The notes beneath the pieces were generated by a model. That model searched no databases, was not told where the DNA came from, and saw only the letters and a list, made by a program, of their open reading frames with translations. From positions 62,001 through 126,000 of the forward strand of contig NC_020891.1 of NCBI RefSeq assembly GCF_000355695.1: a stretch of 64,000 bases of DNA, written 5' to 3'. This document shows, one piece after another, positions 8,401-17,672 of this stretch. Position numbers and translations under genes: made by a program. Source of the stretch: Clavibacter nebraskensis NCPPB 2581 (GTDB lineage: Bacteria; Actinomycetota; Actinomycetes; Actinomycetales; Microbacteriaceae). Position 1 is the stretch's first letter. Every line of letters begins with the position of its first letter.

Positions 8401-8856
8401 GTCGGCGCCGCCGGAGGACGTGCCGTACTGGTACTGGTCGAACTTGATGTCGAGCCCGCCGCTGGCCGGGATCGCGTTGTCGTAGACGACGCCGCCGACC
8501 GCGTTGGCGCGGTTGTCGGTGAGCTGGAGGGCGCCCGGGCTCGCGCTCGCGGGCGGCGCCTGGGTGCGGCTCGAGCAGACGCCGAGCGTCGAGCCGCTGC
8601 TCGGGGCCGAGGTGGCGCGGGTGAGGCAGGCGCTGCCGAGCGGCTTCCACGCGGCGTCGGACACGCTCGTGCCGCTGAACGACTCGGTGATCAGCTGCGA
8701 CGCCGCGGTCGCGGTCGGCGCGGGCAGGGTGATGAGGAGCGCGGCCCCGACGGCGGCCGCCGCGAGCGCGGCCAGGCGGCGGATCCCGGGGCGGGAGCGC
8801 GCTCCGGCGGCGACCGGACGCGGGTCGGCGGCATGGCGCGCACGCGTACCGACCAT
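5452..8856 (-). CDS. Large secreted adhesin: L-type lectin domain plus DUF11 repeats
   Basis: A 1134-residue exported protein (ATG 8856, with AGGGGG eight bases upstream; a GTG at 8865 is an alternative). A signal peptide ends near PTATAAS. Residues about 55-325 look like a legume-lectin-type carbohydrate domain (FDQYQYGT, GADGIGFFLTDG, YLGVGLDAYGNF). Four or five tandem DUF11/DUF7507-like beta repeats follow (each with NTATV, TVTQADVDA and YSFxxRNTG), then two cadherin-like modules (VDVLADDG, IDPRANDTDVDGD), and a final Ig/FN3-like part. No LPxTG or transmembrane tail is present, so its surface retention may depend on the neighbouring fibre proteins. It lies upstream of the TasA-like operon in the same direction. 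Confidence 0.85.
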   Translation of the reverse strand: MVGTRARHAADPRPVAAGARSRPGIRRLAALAAAAVGAALLITLPAPTATAASQLITESFSGTSVSDAAWKPLGSACLTRATSAPSSGSTLGVCSSRTQAPPASASPGALQLTDNRANAVGGVVYDNAIPASGGLDIKFDQYQYGTSSGGADGIGFFLTDGSVPLTAAGPSGGSLGYAQSTTAAGVAGGYLGVGLDAYGNFSNGTEGRGTGCTTPSAGVGSRPNAIALRGPGTGLTGYCYLTGASPASSLRATTTLSTPTTDLGRTIRITVSPARLPVVTVYMGATAGASTASLTQVVQYTMTTPAPASYKLGYLASTGTSTDTHLIREVSVSSVTDLTPLNLVKQIDRTNAQPAAYSEGQTIPYQFVLTNSGGVVLSNLTVSDPLVPSASCTGGLLGTGLLLIGASATCTGTHVVTPAEAMSGTLVNTATARGLNTLLAAVNSNSSTATAQIVTPAPALALTKTGTLTDSNGNGRADVGERIAYSFVARNSGNVSLYTVAVADPRVTGISPASTTLAPGASQTFTSTAYTVTQADVDAATPIVNTATVSGKTFSGAAAPTASSSTSTPVNGSAALTLTKGATLTGGSVAGATVAYSFSIRNTGTVPLTGVALTDPLPGLSAVTYAWPGTAGTLAVGATATATASYTVRQADVDAGQIANTATVRGASSGGTQAQATATRTVTLDRTATLAFTKTATPGNVPAAGGVVTYAFRLQNTGSTTLTGVSIADPRTGVSALAYTWPGTAGTLAPGQVVTATATYTATTADVAAGSIVNTATATATAPTGPISRTATATVLAVPDPLPDAATTPQGVPVVVDVLADDGPAATGATLSRAQLSATPALVGGAAGPVPASPTSGSATCVASGTDRGRCTYRSVDGFTGVDVFDYALQSAAGTWNVRVTITVTPVNRTAVARDDRLVATIGGPDVTIDPRANDTDVDGDALAITGATPPTALTGSFNCTAVLCTYRPPATGTAGSTVIAYAITDRPAAPGTGIAATSTITVHLDPAPLVPRGFSHRDDVALGASTGTWTSTTTVTAATASCVAGRPVTSLAWTAVPGATDQLVERRLAGTTPGAWTTVARLAGTVTSFADDRLGESLSYQWRVRPDLQRWLGVASAPSVAVAQPAAVSAVGC

Positions 8857-8959
8857 CCCGACCACCCCCTGGAGAACACGTCCTCATGAAGGGCGCCGAG
8901 AGGCCCCCCGGCCTCGCGTCGGCAACGCTAAATCAGCAGATCGACACCGGAAAAGGGAC

Positions 8960-8987
8960 CCAGTAGCGATCTAGGTGAACCAGTAGC
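8960..8987. promoter_or_regulatory. Direct repeat CCAGTAGC in the adhesin upstream region
   Basis: Two copies of CCAGTAGC (8960-8967 and 8980-8987), 20 bases apart and so on the same helix face, lie about 105 bases ahead of the adhesin start codon, between it and the dnaK promoter. This could be an activator site for the surface locus; no regulator can be named. Confidence 0.35.
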
Positions 8988-9065
8988 CCCCGTCTCGCCC
9001 CTCCGGCCCCCCGGCCGGGGCACACCGCCGCGGGGCGGACCGGTGGCGGGCCGCCGACCCTGTGA

Positions 9066-9086
9066 GTTGAGCCGACATCGCTCAAC
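9066..9086 (+). promoter_or_regulatory. HAIR element 1 (HspR operator)
   Basis: GTTGAGC, seven bases, GCTCAAC: a perfect inverted repeat close to the HspR consensus CTTGAGT-N7-ACTCAAG. Flanking bases extend the arms to nine (9064-9088). It lies just upstream of the -35 box of the dnaK promoter. Confidence 0.85.
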
Positions 9087-9101
9087 TCCTGGCGTCCCGA
9101 C

Positions 9102-9129
9102 TTGACGCCCGGCGAGGGCCCGGTAGAGT
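9102..9129 (+). promoter_or_regulatory. dnaK operon promoter
   Basis: TTGACG (9102-9107), 16-base spacer, TAGAGT (9124-9129). The -10 hexamer overlaps the left half of the second HAIR element, so HspR binding would block RNA polymerase directly. The leader to dnaK is about 125 bases. Confidence 0.7.
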
Positions 9130-9148
9130 TGAGTCATCGCGGCTCAAG
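9128..9148 (+). promoter_or_regulatory. HAIR element 2 (HspR operator)
   Basis: GTTGAGT, seven bases, GCTCAAG: 12 of 14 arm positions match the HspR consensus. It overlaps the -10 region and start point of the dnaK promoter, the classical position for repression. Confidence 0.85.
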
Positions 9149-9261
9149 TAGCACGCCGCTGACGAAGCGGCACCGCGAGCGAGACTCCGCGGGACACCCG
9201 CGTCACCACACGAAGCGACCCCGTGATCCGGGGCCTCGCGGCAATAGAAGGAGAACACCCC

Positions 9262-11129
<1,868 letters not shown>

Positions 11130-11133
<4 letters not shown>

Positions 11134-11798
11134 CCGAGGACACCGCGAACGGCGAGGGCCGCGGGCCCGACGACGTCACGCCCGAGGGCGAGGGGGCCGA
11201 GCAGTCGGCCTCCTCGGCCCCGGCCGGGTCCGACGCTCAGGCTGCTGACGCTGCCGAGGCGGCCTCCGTCCCCGGCGTCGACGGCGCGTTCGTCGAGGCC
11301 GAGGGCCCCGACGTCGAGACGACCGACCCCATGGACGAGGAGCTGCAGGACCTCATCGAGAAGACCCGGAACGAGCCCGTCGAGGGCGACTCCGAGCACC
11401 TCGCGGACCTGAAGCGCGTCACCGCGGAATACGCCAACTACCGCAAGCGCACCGAGGCCAACCGCGAGATCGAGCGCCAGCGCGCGGTCGGCGACGTGGT
11501 CAAGGGCATCCTCCCGGTGCTCGACGACCTGGATCGCGCCGAGAAGCACGGCGACCTCGCGGAGGGCGGACCGCTCACCGCGATCGTCGCCAAGCTGCGG
11601 ACGAACGTGGAGCGCATCGGGCTGGTCAAGGTCGGCGCCGTAGGCGACGCCTTCGACCCGCAGGTGCACGAGGCGATCTTCCAGAAGCCGAACCCCGAGG
11701 TCCAGGTGGACACCGTCGCGGACGTCGTCGAGAGTGGCTACTACATCGGCGAGACGCTGCTGCGGGCCGCGAAGGTCGTCGTCGACAAGCCGGAGTAG
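11130..11798 (+). CDS. grpE: Nucleotide exchange factor GrpE
   Basis: A 222-residue protein: a long acidic disordered N-terminus (to about 70), a coiled-coil dimerisation helix (about 75-130, with [10 protein letters not shown]), and the beta domain ending HEAIFQ...[24 protein letters not shown], the GrpE signature. It releases ADP from DnaK. The start overlaps the dnaK stop by four bases; a 120-base gap separates it from the J-protein gene. Confidence 0.97.
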
Positions 11799-11918
11799 CG
11801 CCATCAACCGCAGCATCGATCCGGCTGCACCCACCCCGGTCCGGGCGTCCGCACGCGCGGGCGCCCGGATCGGGTCGTGCGGCCCCCACCACGAGACGAC
11901 GAAGAAGGGAGGCGTCTG

Positions 11919-12935
11919 ATGGCCAGCCAGGACTGGTTCGACAAGGACTTCTACAAGGTCCTCGGAGTGTCCAAGGACGTCTCGGAGGCCGACCTCAAGA
12001 AGGCCTACCGCAAGCTCGCGCGGCAGTACCACCCGGACAGCAACCCGGATCCGTCGGCCGAGGCGCGCTTCAAGGAGATCAGCGAGGCGCACGCCGTGCT
12101 GGCCGACAAGGAGCAGCGCCGCGAGTACGACCAGATGCGGGCCATGGGATCCGGCGCGCGCTTCACCGCCCCGGGTGCCGGCGGCGGCCAGGCGGGCGGG
12201 TTCGAGGACGTGTTCGGCGGCATGTTCGGCCAGCAGGCCGGCGGCCGCGGGCGGCGCACGGCCGGGTTCGGCTCCGGCCAGCCGCAGTACAGCCAGGGCG
12301 GGTTCGAGGACATCCTCGGCGGCATGTTCGGCAACGGCGGCTTCGGCCAGTCCACCGGCGGCTACCGCGGATACGGCGCGCCCACCAAGGGACGCGACGT
12401 CACGGCGTCCACGACGATCGACTTCCTCACCGCGGTGCAGGGCGACGTCGTGCGCCTGCAGGACTCCGACGGCCGCCCGCTCACGGTGCGCGTGCCGGCC
12501 GGGGTCTCCGACGGGCAGAAGATCCGCCTCGCCGGCAAGGGCGAGCCGTCGGGCGACGGCGGCGCGTCCGGCGACATCATCCTCACGGTGCACGTGCGAC
12601 CGCACCCCGTGTTCGAGCGCGACGGGCTGAACCTCCGGGTCAACGTGCCCGTCACGTTCCCCGAGGCCGCGCTCGGCGCGACCATCGAGGTGCCCACGCT
12701 CGGCGGCGACCCGGTGCGGCTGAAGGTCGCGCCGGGCACGTCCAGCGGCAAGGTCCTGCGCGTCAAGGGCCGCGGCGTCACGACCCCGAAGGGCACGGGC
12801 GACCTGCTCGCGCGCATCGAGGTCGCGGTGCCGTCCCGCCTCACCGACGCCCAGCGCGTGGCGCTCGACGCGTTCGCGAGCTCGGGCCCCGACGAGGACC
12901 CGCGCCGCGAGCTCATCGAGCGGGCCAGGAGCTGA
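11919..12935 (+). CDS. dnaJ: J-domain co-chaperone without zinc finger (DnaJ/CbpA type)
   Basis: A 338-residue DnaK partner. It has an N-terminal J domain (FYKVLGVSKD, with the HPD motif in YHPDSNPD), a Gly/Phe-rich linker with two GGMFG repeats (about 85-145), and the two C-terminal beta domains (GRDVTAS to the end). The CxxCxGxG zinc-finger repeats of classical DnaJ are absent, so it belongs to the CbpA-like class; a second, zinc-containing DnaJ is usually encoded elsewhere in actinobacteria. The ribosome site GAAGGGAGG is seven bases before ATG 11919. Confidence 0.95.
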   Translation: MASQDWFDKDFYKVLGVSKDVSEADLKKAYRKLARQYHPDSNPDPSAEARFKEISEAHAVLADKEQRREYDQMRAMGSGARFTAPGAGGGQAGGFEDVFGGMFGQQAGGRGRRTAGFGSGQPQYSQGGFEDILGGMFGNGGFGQSTGGYRGYGAPTKGRDVTASTTIDFLTAVQGDVVRLQDSDGRPLTVRVPAGVSDGQKIRLAGKGEPSGDGGASGDIILTVHVRPHPVFERDGLNLRVNVPVTFPEAALGATIEVPTLGGDPVRLKVAPGTSSGKVLRVKGRGVTTPKGTGDLLARIEVAVPSRLTDAQRVALDAFASSGPDEDPRRELIERARS

Positions 12936-12936
12936 C

Positions 12937-13410
12937 GTGGATCCCCGCGACACGATGGACGAGGACGCCCCCGTCTTCGTGATCTCCGTGGCGGCCGAGC
13001 TGTCGGGCATGCACCCGCAGACGCTCCGGCAGTACGACCGCCTCGGGCTCGTGTCGCCCACCCGCACGGCCGGGCGAAGCCGCCGCTACTCGATGCGCGA
13101 CATCGTGCAGCTGCGGGAGGTCGCCCGGCTGGGCGCGGAGGGCGTGAGCCTGGAGGGCATCGCGCGGATCCTCGAGCTCGAGAACCAGGTGTCCGAGCTC
13201 CGCGGGCGCGTCCGCCAGCTGGAGTCGGCGCTCGCCGACGAGCTGCTGTCGCGGCCCGGCCGCCGCGTGTTCGCGGCCCGCGGCGACGGCGACGTGGTGT
13301 CGCTGCGCGCGGGCGTGCGGCCCTCGCGGCAGACCGAGGTCGTGCTGTACCGGGCGGCGCTCGCGATGCCGGGCGACGACCGCGACGGCTCCGGACGCGA
13401 CGCGCGGTGA
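12937..13410 (+). CDS. hspR: Heat-shock repressor HspR (MerR family)
   Basis: A 157-residue repressor of its own operon. The MerR-type winged helix is at about 13-80 (ISVAAELSGMHPQTLRQYDR, then RRYSMRDIVQLREV), followed by a coiled-coil helix (LELENQVSELRGRVRQLE). GTG 12937 sits one base after the J-protein stop with AGGAG in front; an ATG 18 bases later has no ribosome site. In Streptomyces and mycobacteria HspR uses DnaK as co-repressor at HAIR sites; two such sites are present upstream of dnaK. Confidence 0.95.
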   Translation: MDPRDTMDEDAPVFVISVAAELSGMHPQTLRQYDRLGLVSPTRTAGRSRRYSMRDIVQLREVARLGAEGVSLEGIARILELENQVSELRGRVRQLESALADELLSRPGRRVFAARGDGDVVSLRAGVRPSRQTEVVLYRAALAMPGDDRDGSGRDAR

Positions 13411-14642
13411 GCGACGCTCCCGACGCCGCACCCGCCACCGCACCCGCCACCGCAGTCGCCGCCGACGACCTGCTCGACCTCGGTGCGCTGCGCCGCCGGC
13501 CCGACGTCGAGGCCGAGAACCTGTTCGCCGTGGACGCGGCCGACCGGCTGCTCCTCGACGAGCTGGTCGCGCTGCTCGACGCCGCATCCGCTGCGGGCCG
13601 TCCCGTCCGGCCCGAGGGGCTCGTCGTGATCGGCGACCAGTACGGCGCGCTCGCGCTCGGCGCCGCGGCGGCCCTGCGGCGTGCCGGGGCGGCGGATCCC
13701 CTCCGCATCCGCGTGCACCAGGACGCCCTCGCCTCCGAGACCGCGCTCGACCTCAACGCGGAGCTGATCGGCGAGCGGGCTGAACTCCGGCACCACGGCC
13801 TCGACGACGCGCTCGCCGCGGGCGCCCGGGTCGTGGTCGCGCGCCTGCCGCGCAGCCTCGACGCGCTCGACGAGTGGGCCGGCGTGGTCGCCCGGGCGGC
13901 GGCCGACGACGTGACCGTGCTCGCCGGCGGCCGCGTGAAGCACATGACGCCCGCGATGACCGAGGTGCTCCGCCGCCGCTTCGGCGACGTGCACGCGACG
14001 CTCGCGCGGCAGAAGTCGCGGATCCTCGTGGCGCGCGGACCTGTGCGCGACGCCGCCTCCGACGAGTACCCCCGCCGCGAGTCCCATCCCGACCTCGGCC
14101 TCGAGGTGCGCGCGCACGGCGCCGCCTTCGCCGGTTCGAAGATCGACATCGGCACGCGCTTCCTCCTCTCCCTCCTCGCCGACCTGCCCGCCGACGCCCG
14201 CGTCGCGGTCGACCTCGGCTGCGGCACGGGCGTCATCGCGTCGGCCGTCGCGCTCGCCCGGCCGGGCATCCGCGTCATCGCGACCGACCAGTCGTGGGCG
14301 GCCGTCGACTCGGCGCGCGCGACCGTCGCCGCGAACGGCATGGCCGAGCGGGTGACCGTGGTGCGCGACGACGCGGGATCCGCCGTGCCCGACGGATCCG
14401 CCGACCTCGTGCTCCTCAACCCGCCGTTCCACACGGGCGCCACCGTGCACGCGGGCCTCGCGCCGCGCCTCTTCGCCGCGGCGGCCCGCATGCTCCGCCC
14501 CGGCGGCGAGCTCTGGACCGTCTACAACAGCCCGCTCGGCTACCGGCCGCAGCTGACGCGCATCGTCGGGCCGACGCGCGAGGCGGGCCGGAACGCGAAG
14601 TTCACGGTCGCCGTCTCGACGAAGCCCGAGTCGCGGGCCTAG
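13407..14642 (+). CDS. Class I methyltransferase, RsmC/RlmG-like
   Basis: A 411-residue protein with two related halves, as in the rRNA guanine-N2 methyltransferases RsmC and RlmG: an N-terminal degenerate domain (about 25-230) and a C-terminal catalytic domain with the SAM motif VDLGCGTG (about 267-274) and the N-base catalytic motif NPPF (about 336-339). It probably methylates guanine in rRNA, but the exact base cannot be predicted. The GTG start overlaps the hspR stop (GTGA), so it is translated with the heat-shock operon, an unusual partner that hints at ribosome modification under stress. Confidence 0.8.
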   Translation: MSDAPDAAPATAPATAVAADDLLDLGALRRRPDVEAENLFAVDAADRLLLDELVALLDAASAAGRPVRPEGLVVIGDQYGALALGAAAALRRAGAADPLRIRVHQDALASETALDLNAELIGERAELRHHGLDDALAAGARVVVARLPRSLDALDEWAGVVARAAADDVTVLAGGRVKHMTPAMTEVLRRRFGDVHATLARQKSRILVARGPVRDAASDEYPRRESHPDLGLEVRAHGAAFAGSKIDIGTRFLLSLLADLPADARVAVDLGCGTGVIASAVALARPGIRVIATDQSWAAVDSARATVAANGMAERVTVVRDDAGSAVPDGSADLVLLNPPFHTGATVHAGLAPRLFAAAARMLRPGGELWTVYNSPLGYRPQLTRIVGPTREAGRNAKFTVAVSTKPESRA

Positions 14643-14694
14643 CCTCGGGTCCACCGCGGCCGCCCGGGCCGCGCCCGCTCGCCGAGGAGCCGTC

Positions 14695-15135
14695 ATGCCC
14701 ACCTTCCGCACCCGCGTCATGCAGGCCCGCGTCGACGCGACCGGTCTCCCCGTGCCCCCGGAGGCGCTCGAGGAGCTGGGGGCGGGGAAGCGCCCCGCCG
14801 TCGTGGTGACCGTGGCCGGCTACACGTACCGCACGAGCGTCGGCGCCATGGGCGGGCGGTCCCTGATTCCGCTGAGCGCCGCCCATCGGGCCGCGTCGCG
14901 CGTCGCGGCCGACGACGAGGTCGAGGTGAGCATCGAGCTCGACGTCGGGCCGCGCGAGGCCGTCGTGCCGGAGGAGGTCGCCGCCGCGCTCGCCGCGGAT
15001 CCGGCCCTGGCTGAGGCGTTCCGCGCGCTGTCGTCGAGCCGGCAGCGCGCCCTCGTGGACCCGATCGGCGAGGCGAAGACGGACGAGACCCGCGCGCGCC
15101 GGGTCGAGAAGGCGCTCGCGGCGCTGCGCGGCTGA
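14695..15135 (+). CDS. DUF1905 / YdeI-like protein
   Basis: A 146-residue protein. The N-terminal half is DUF1905-like (small beta barrel, VVVTVAGYTYRTSVGAMGGR-, then LSAAHRAA). The C-terminal half matches the YdeI 'bacteriocin protection' segment: EEVAAALAADPALAEAF, LSSSRQRALVDPIGEAKTDETRARRVEKAL. This helical motif is common in actinobacterial YdeI/OmpD-associated proteins. The biochemical role is unknown. It starts 52 bases after the methyltransferase. Confidence 0.8.
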   Translation: MPTFRTRVMQARVDATGLPVPPEALEELGAGKRPAVVVTVAGYTYRTSVGAMGGRSLIPLSAAHRAASRVAADDEVEVSIELDVGPREAVVPEEVAAALAADPALAEAFRALSSSRQRALVDPIGEAKTDETRARRVEKALAALRG

Positions 15136-15166
15136 GGCGGCCCGGCGTGCGTCCGGGTCGAGCGCG

Positions 15167-15403
15167 TCAGGCCGCCGGCGGATCCAGCACCAGCAGGTCG
15201 CCGATCTCGCACTCGAGCGCGCGGCACACCGCGACGAGGGTCGAGTAGCGGATCGCCCGAGCGCGGTCGTTCTTCAGCACCGAGAGGTTCACCTGGCTCA
15301 CGCCCACGATCGCGCTCAGCCTCGTGAGCGTCATGCCGCGCGCGGCGAGCAGCTCGTCGAGGCGGCAGTGGACGCCGGTGGGGGCGTCGTCGTCGGCGCC
15401 CAT
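15167..15403 (-). CDS. Small Xre-family regulator (YozG type)
   Basis: A 78-residue DNA-binding protein that is almost only a helix-turn-helix: LDELLAARGMTLTRLSAIVG, then VSQVNLSVLKNDRARAIRYSTL, then CRALECEIGDLLVLDP. This is the form found next to DUF2975 membrane proteins. ATG 15403 overlaps the stop of that membrane gene by one base. It probably represses the two-gene operon through the dyad at 16052-16079. Confidence 0.85.
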   Translation of the reverse strand: MGADDDAPTGVHCRLDELLAARGMTLTRLSAIVGVSQVNLSVLKNDRARAIRYSTLVAVCRALECEIGDLLVLDPPAA

Positions 15404-16053
15404 CAGACGAGGCCGCGGGTGTCGCGCTGCAGGGTCTCGCCGTGCTCGACCACCAGCCCGACGATCATCAGGGCGAAGCCGAGCGCGATGGTCGACCCGT
15501 CGACCTCCGCGACGACCGGCCAGAAGCCGTCGAGCCCCACGTCCGGGTCGTTGAGCGCGTCGCCGACCATCCAGGCCACGCCCGTGCGCGCGCCGAGCGA
15601 GAGCAGTGCCGCGATCATCACGGTCCCGCCCGCGAGCGTGACCACGAGGCTGAGGCGGCGGGCGAGCGGATCCGGCCGGAGCAGCCGGCGGGCGAGGATC
15701 GCGACCGTGCCCGCGAGGGCGATGCCCACGGACGCGTCCAGCGCGATGCGGGCGACGTGCAACGCCACGATCCCGCCGGGCAGCTCGCCCACCGCGACCT
15801 CGGCCGTGCGGTACGCGCCCGAGCGGAGGTCGGCGGGGCCGGCGTCGGCCTCGGCGGGCAGGGATCCGCGCATCTCGAGCGACGTGTGCACGACACCGGT
15901 GCGCAGGGTCTCCACCGCGCTCACGACGGCCGCCGCGGCCACCGCCAGCAGCACGAGCACGGCGATCGCGAGGGCCGACCACAGCACGCCGCGCGAGACG
16001 CGAGCGGCGGAGCCGGTGCCGGCGAGGGGTGAGCGTCCCATGATGTGTCCCAT
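15403..16053 (-). CDS. DUF2975-like four-helix membrane protein
   Basis: A 216-residue protein with four predicted transmembrane helices (about 22-46, 95-118, 132-155, 188-208) and an extracellular loop between helices one and two. The size, topology and pairing with a tiny Xre regulator match DUF2975 proteins, whose role is unknown. ATG 16053 lies inside the dyad operator; a second ATG at 16041 (MGRSPLAG) is an alternative start. Confidence 0.7.
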   Translation of the reverse strand: MGHIMGRSPLAGTGSAARVSRGVLWSALAIAVLVLLAVAAAAVVSAVETLRTGVVHTSLEMRGSLPAEADAGPADLRSGAYRTAEVAVGELPGGIVALHVARIALDASVGIALAGTVAILARRLLRPDPLARRLSLVVTLAGGTVMIAALLSLGARTGVAWMVGDALNDPDVGLDGFWPVVAEVDGSTIALGFALMIVGLVVEHGETLQRDTRGLV

Positions 16054-16079
16054 CGATCATCGTTACAACGAATGTCGAT
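16052..16079 (-). promoter_or_regulatory. Dyad operator ahead of the DUF2975-Xre operon
   Basis: ATCGA, three bases, TCGTT, AC, AACGA, three bases, TCGAT: a nearly perfect 28-base two-block palindrome touching the first start codon. Its position suits autorepression by the small Xre protein. Confidence 0.5.
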
Positions 16080-16121
16080 ATGGTGGCACGCGCACCGGCC
16101 CCGTGTCGAGGCCCGCGCGGA

Positions 16122-16541
16122 TCACACCGGGTGCGTGCGGAACCATTCCAGGAGCCAGCGGGCGCGGGACGGAGCGTCGGGGCGGGCCTCGGCGGACGCG
16201 GGCTTGTCGAGGAAGTCGTCGTAGCCGCGGAGCTGGCGGAGCGTCGCGTCGTCCACCGTGCGGAAGCCCATCGACCACTGGGGGAACTGCCGGGCGGGGA
16301 TCTCCTCGTCGAGCAGCAGGCGCACGTCGGTGTGCCGGGGATCCGCCTCGATGGCGGCGTACACCGACTCCACCGCGTCGTGCGGGCCCTCGAGCACCTG
16401 CATGAACCTCCCGTCGCGGTGGAGCAGCAGGCCGGTGAGTTCGGCCTCCTCGTTGTTGCGGATGCACTGGGCGAGGAGCTCCGCGAGGTCCTCGCCGGTC
16501 ATGTGTCGCGTGGCGGTGCTGGTGTAGACGGTCGTGCGCAT
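16122..16541 (-). CDS. Stand-alone BLUF blue-light sensor
   Basis: A 139-residue protein consisting of one BLUF domain (about 1-95) and a short helical tail. All residues needed for the flavin photocycle align with AppA at a constant offset of 15: Tyr6, Ser8, Asn30, Gln48 (FMQVLEG), Trp89 and Met91 (WSM). It should bind FAD and respond to blue light, signalling through a partner since no output domain is fused. GAGGGGGATCC precedes the start. The nearest regulators are the Xre protein and the LacI protein; no direct partner is evident. Confidence 0.92.
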   Translation of the reverse strand: MRTTVYTSTATRHMTGEDLAELLAQCIRNNEEAELTGLLLHRDGRFMQVLEGPHDAVESVYAAIEADPRHTDVRLLLDEEIPARQFPQWSMGFRTVDDATLRQLRGYDDFLDKPASAEARPDAPSRARWLLEWFRTHPV

Positions 16542-16943
16542 GGATCCCCCTCAAGCCGTCCCTCCATCCTGGCGCGTCGCGGTCGTCGACGGGGACGGGA
16601 CGCGCGGGTCGGACATCGCGATCCGTGCCGCACGTCGTGCGATGCCCGGGCGGGCGCACAAGAGCCCGACGCGTCCGCGGGTACGGCGCGCGTCGGGCTC
16701 CTGCTGCTGCCGCGTCCGTTCGGGTCGGAGCACGGAGGGATCTGATGAGCTGCCCCGTGGGCGGGGGGACGCGCGGGGGCGCTCGTCGGGTATCCATTCG
16801 CACGGCGGCATCGGGGGGAACCCGCTGTGCTGAGACGACTCTACGTCGTCGGTCCTCATTTAGGGGGACACCTCGTGCGCGAATCGCGGGTGATCCCCGG
16901 GTGAGGCGAGGGTGAGAGGCCCGCCGCGCCGCGGATCCGCGGG
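16542..16943. other. Intergenic region upstream of the BLUF gene
   Basis: About 400 bases. It contains the hairpin at 16662-16700 that should end transcription from the 2H phosphoesterase gene, and an open leftward frame (16551-16859, MRTDDVESS) of low-complexity Arg/Pro composition that crosses the hairpin and is probably not a protein. No other gene seen. Confidence 0.5.
16662..16700 (-). terminator. Terminator of the 2H phosphoesterase gene
   Basis: Twelve-base perfect arms (16662-16673 and 16689-16700) around a 15-base loop, about 245 bases beyond the stop of the leftward gene. Confidence 0.5.
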
Positions 16944-17672
16944 TCAGCGCGCGGTGCCGCCGAGGGTCCAGGTGCGCACGTGCTCCCAGGTGAGGGTGGT
17001 CCACCAGCGGCCGGACCAGTCCGGGCTCGCGGTGCGGTACATGACGACCGTGTCGCCGAGGAAGCCCTCGGGCACGGGCTGCTCGAGCCCGTGGATGAAG
17101 TCGCCGACCTCGTCGTGCAGGTCGGGGCGCACGAGGAGGTCGTGCGAGGCGAGCGAGAGGTGCGCCCGGAAGCGCGCGGGGTCGAACGAGTGGTGCTCGG
17201 GGGACTCCATGGGCCGGCGGAACGGCGCCGCGACCCGGTCGATGTCCGCCGCGAGCGCGAGCAGCTCGGCGTTCTGGCTGCCGTCCGGCCGCTCGTCGAC
17301 GTCGTAGACGAAGCCGAACCCCTGCTCGCGGACGCCCGCGTTGTGCACCGGGAACGAGGGGCGGTCGGCGAGGAGCTCGGTGACCGCCTCGATCACCTGC
17401 ACCTCGTCGTGCCCGAACGGCTGGCTGCCGATGAGGGTCGCGTGCGGGGGGAAGGCGCCCGCGGACACGAGGCCGTACTGCGCGCGGATCTGGTCGGTGA
17501 TCACGGTCACGGCCCGGCAGGTGCGCGGGTCGGGGCGGAGGAAGATCCCGTAGCGGTAGGGGTCGCTGTCGTCGCGGGGGCGCAGCGAGGGGCGCATGTC
17601 GACGCGGCTCGCCGACGCGGGCGCGGTGTCGGGGGCGGCGAGCGCGTAGGCGGTGGGGTCGTCGTGGTCCAT
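16944..17672 (-). CDS. 2H phosphoesterase (2'-5' RNA ligase-like)
   Basis: A 242-residue protein with the two conserved motifs of the 2H superfamily: HATL (77-80) and HLSL (171-174), about 94 residues apart as expected. Such enzymes hydrolyse or ligate 2',3'-cyclic or 2',5' phosphodiester bonds in RNA or nucleotides. AGGAGG lies eight bases before ATG 17672. The first 35 residues are probably disordered. Substrate unknown; monocistronic. Confidence 0.85.
   Translation of the reverse strand: MDHDDPTAYALAAPDTAPASASRVDMRPSLRPRDDSDPYRYGIFLRPDPRTCRAVTVITDQIRAQYGLVSAGAFPPHATLIGSQPFGHDEVQVIEAVTELLADRPSFPVHNAGVREQGFGFVYDVDERPDGSQNAELLALAADIDRVAAPFRRPMESPEHHSFDPARFRAHLSLASHDLLVRPDLHDEVGDFIHGLEQPVPEGFLGDTVVMYRTASPDWSGRWWTTLTWEHVRTWTLGGTAR

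Noticed and set aside
5287-8889. A 1200-codon open frame on the plus strand opposite the adhesin gene
   Set aside because: It is a shadow of the repetitive, GC-rich adhesin gene: Arg/Gly/Ala-rich text without domains, while the opposite strand has a signal peptide and clear repeats.
15167-16060. A single 297-codon leftward frame covering both the Xre and DUF2975 genes
   Set aside because: The part upstream of 15403 is an Arg-rich shadow of the membrane protein, which is read in another frame with four clear helices.
16551-16859. Possible 102-codon leftward gene
   Set aside because: Low-complexity Arg/Pro/Ser composition and it runs through a strong terminator hairpin; kept only as part of the intergenic note.
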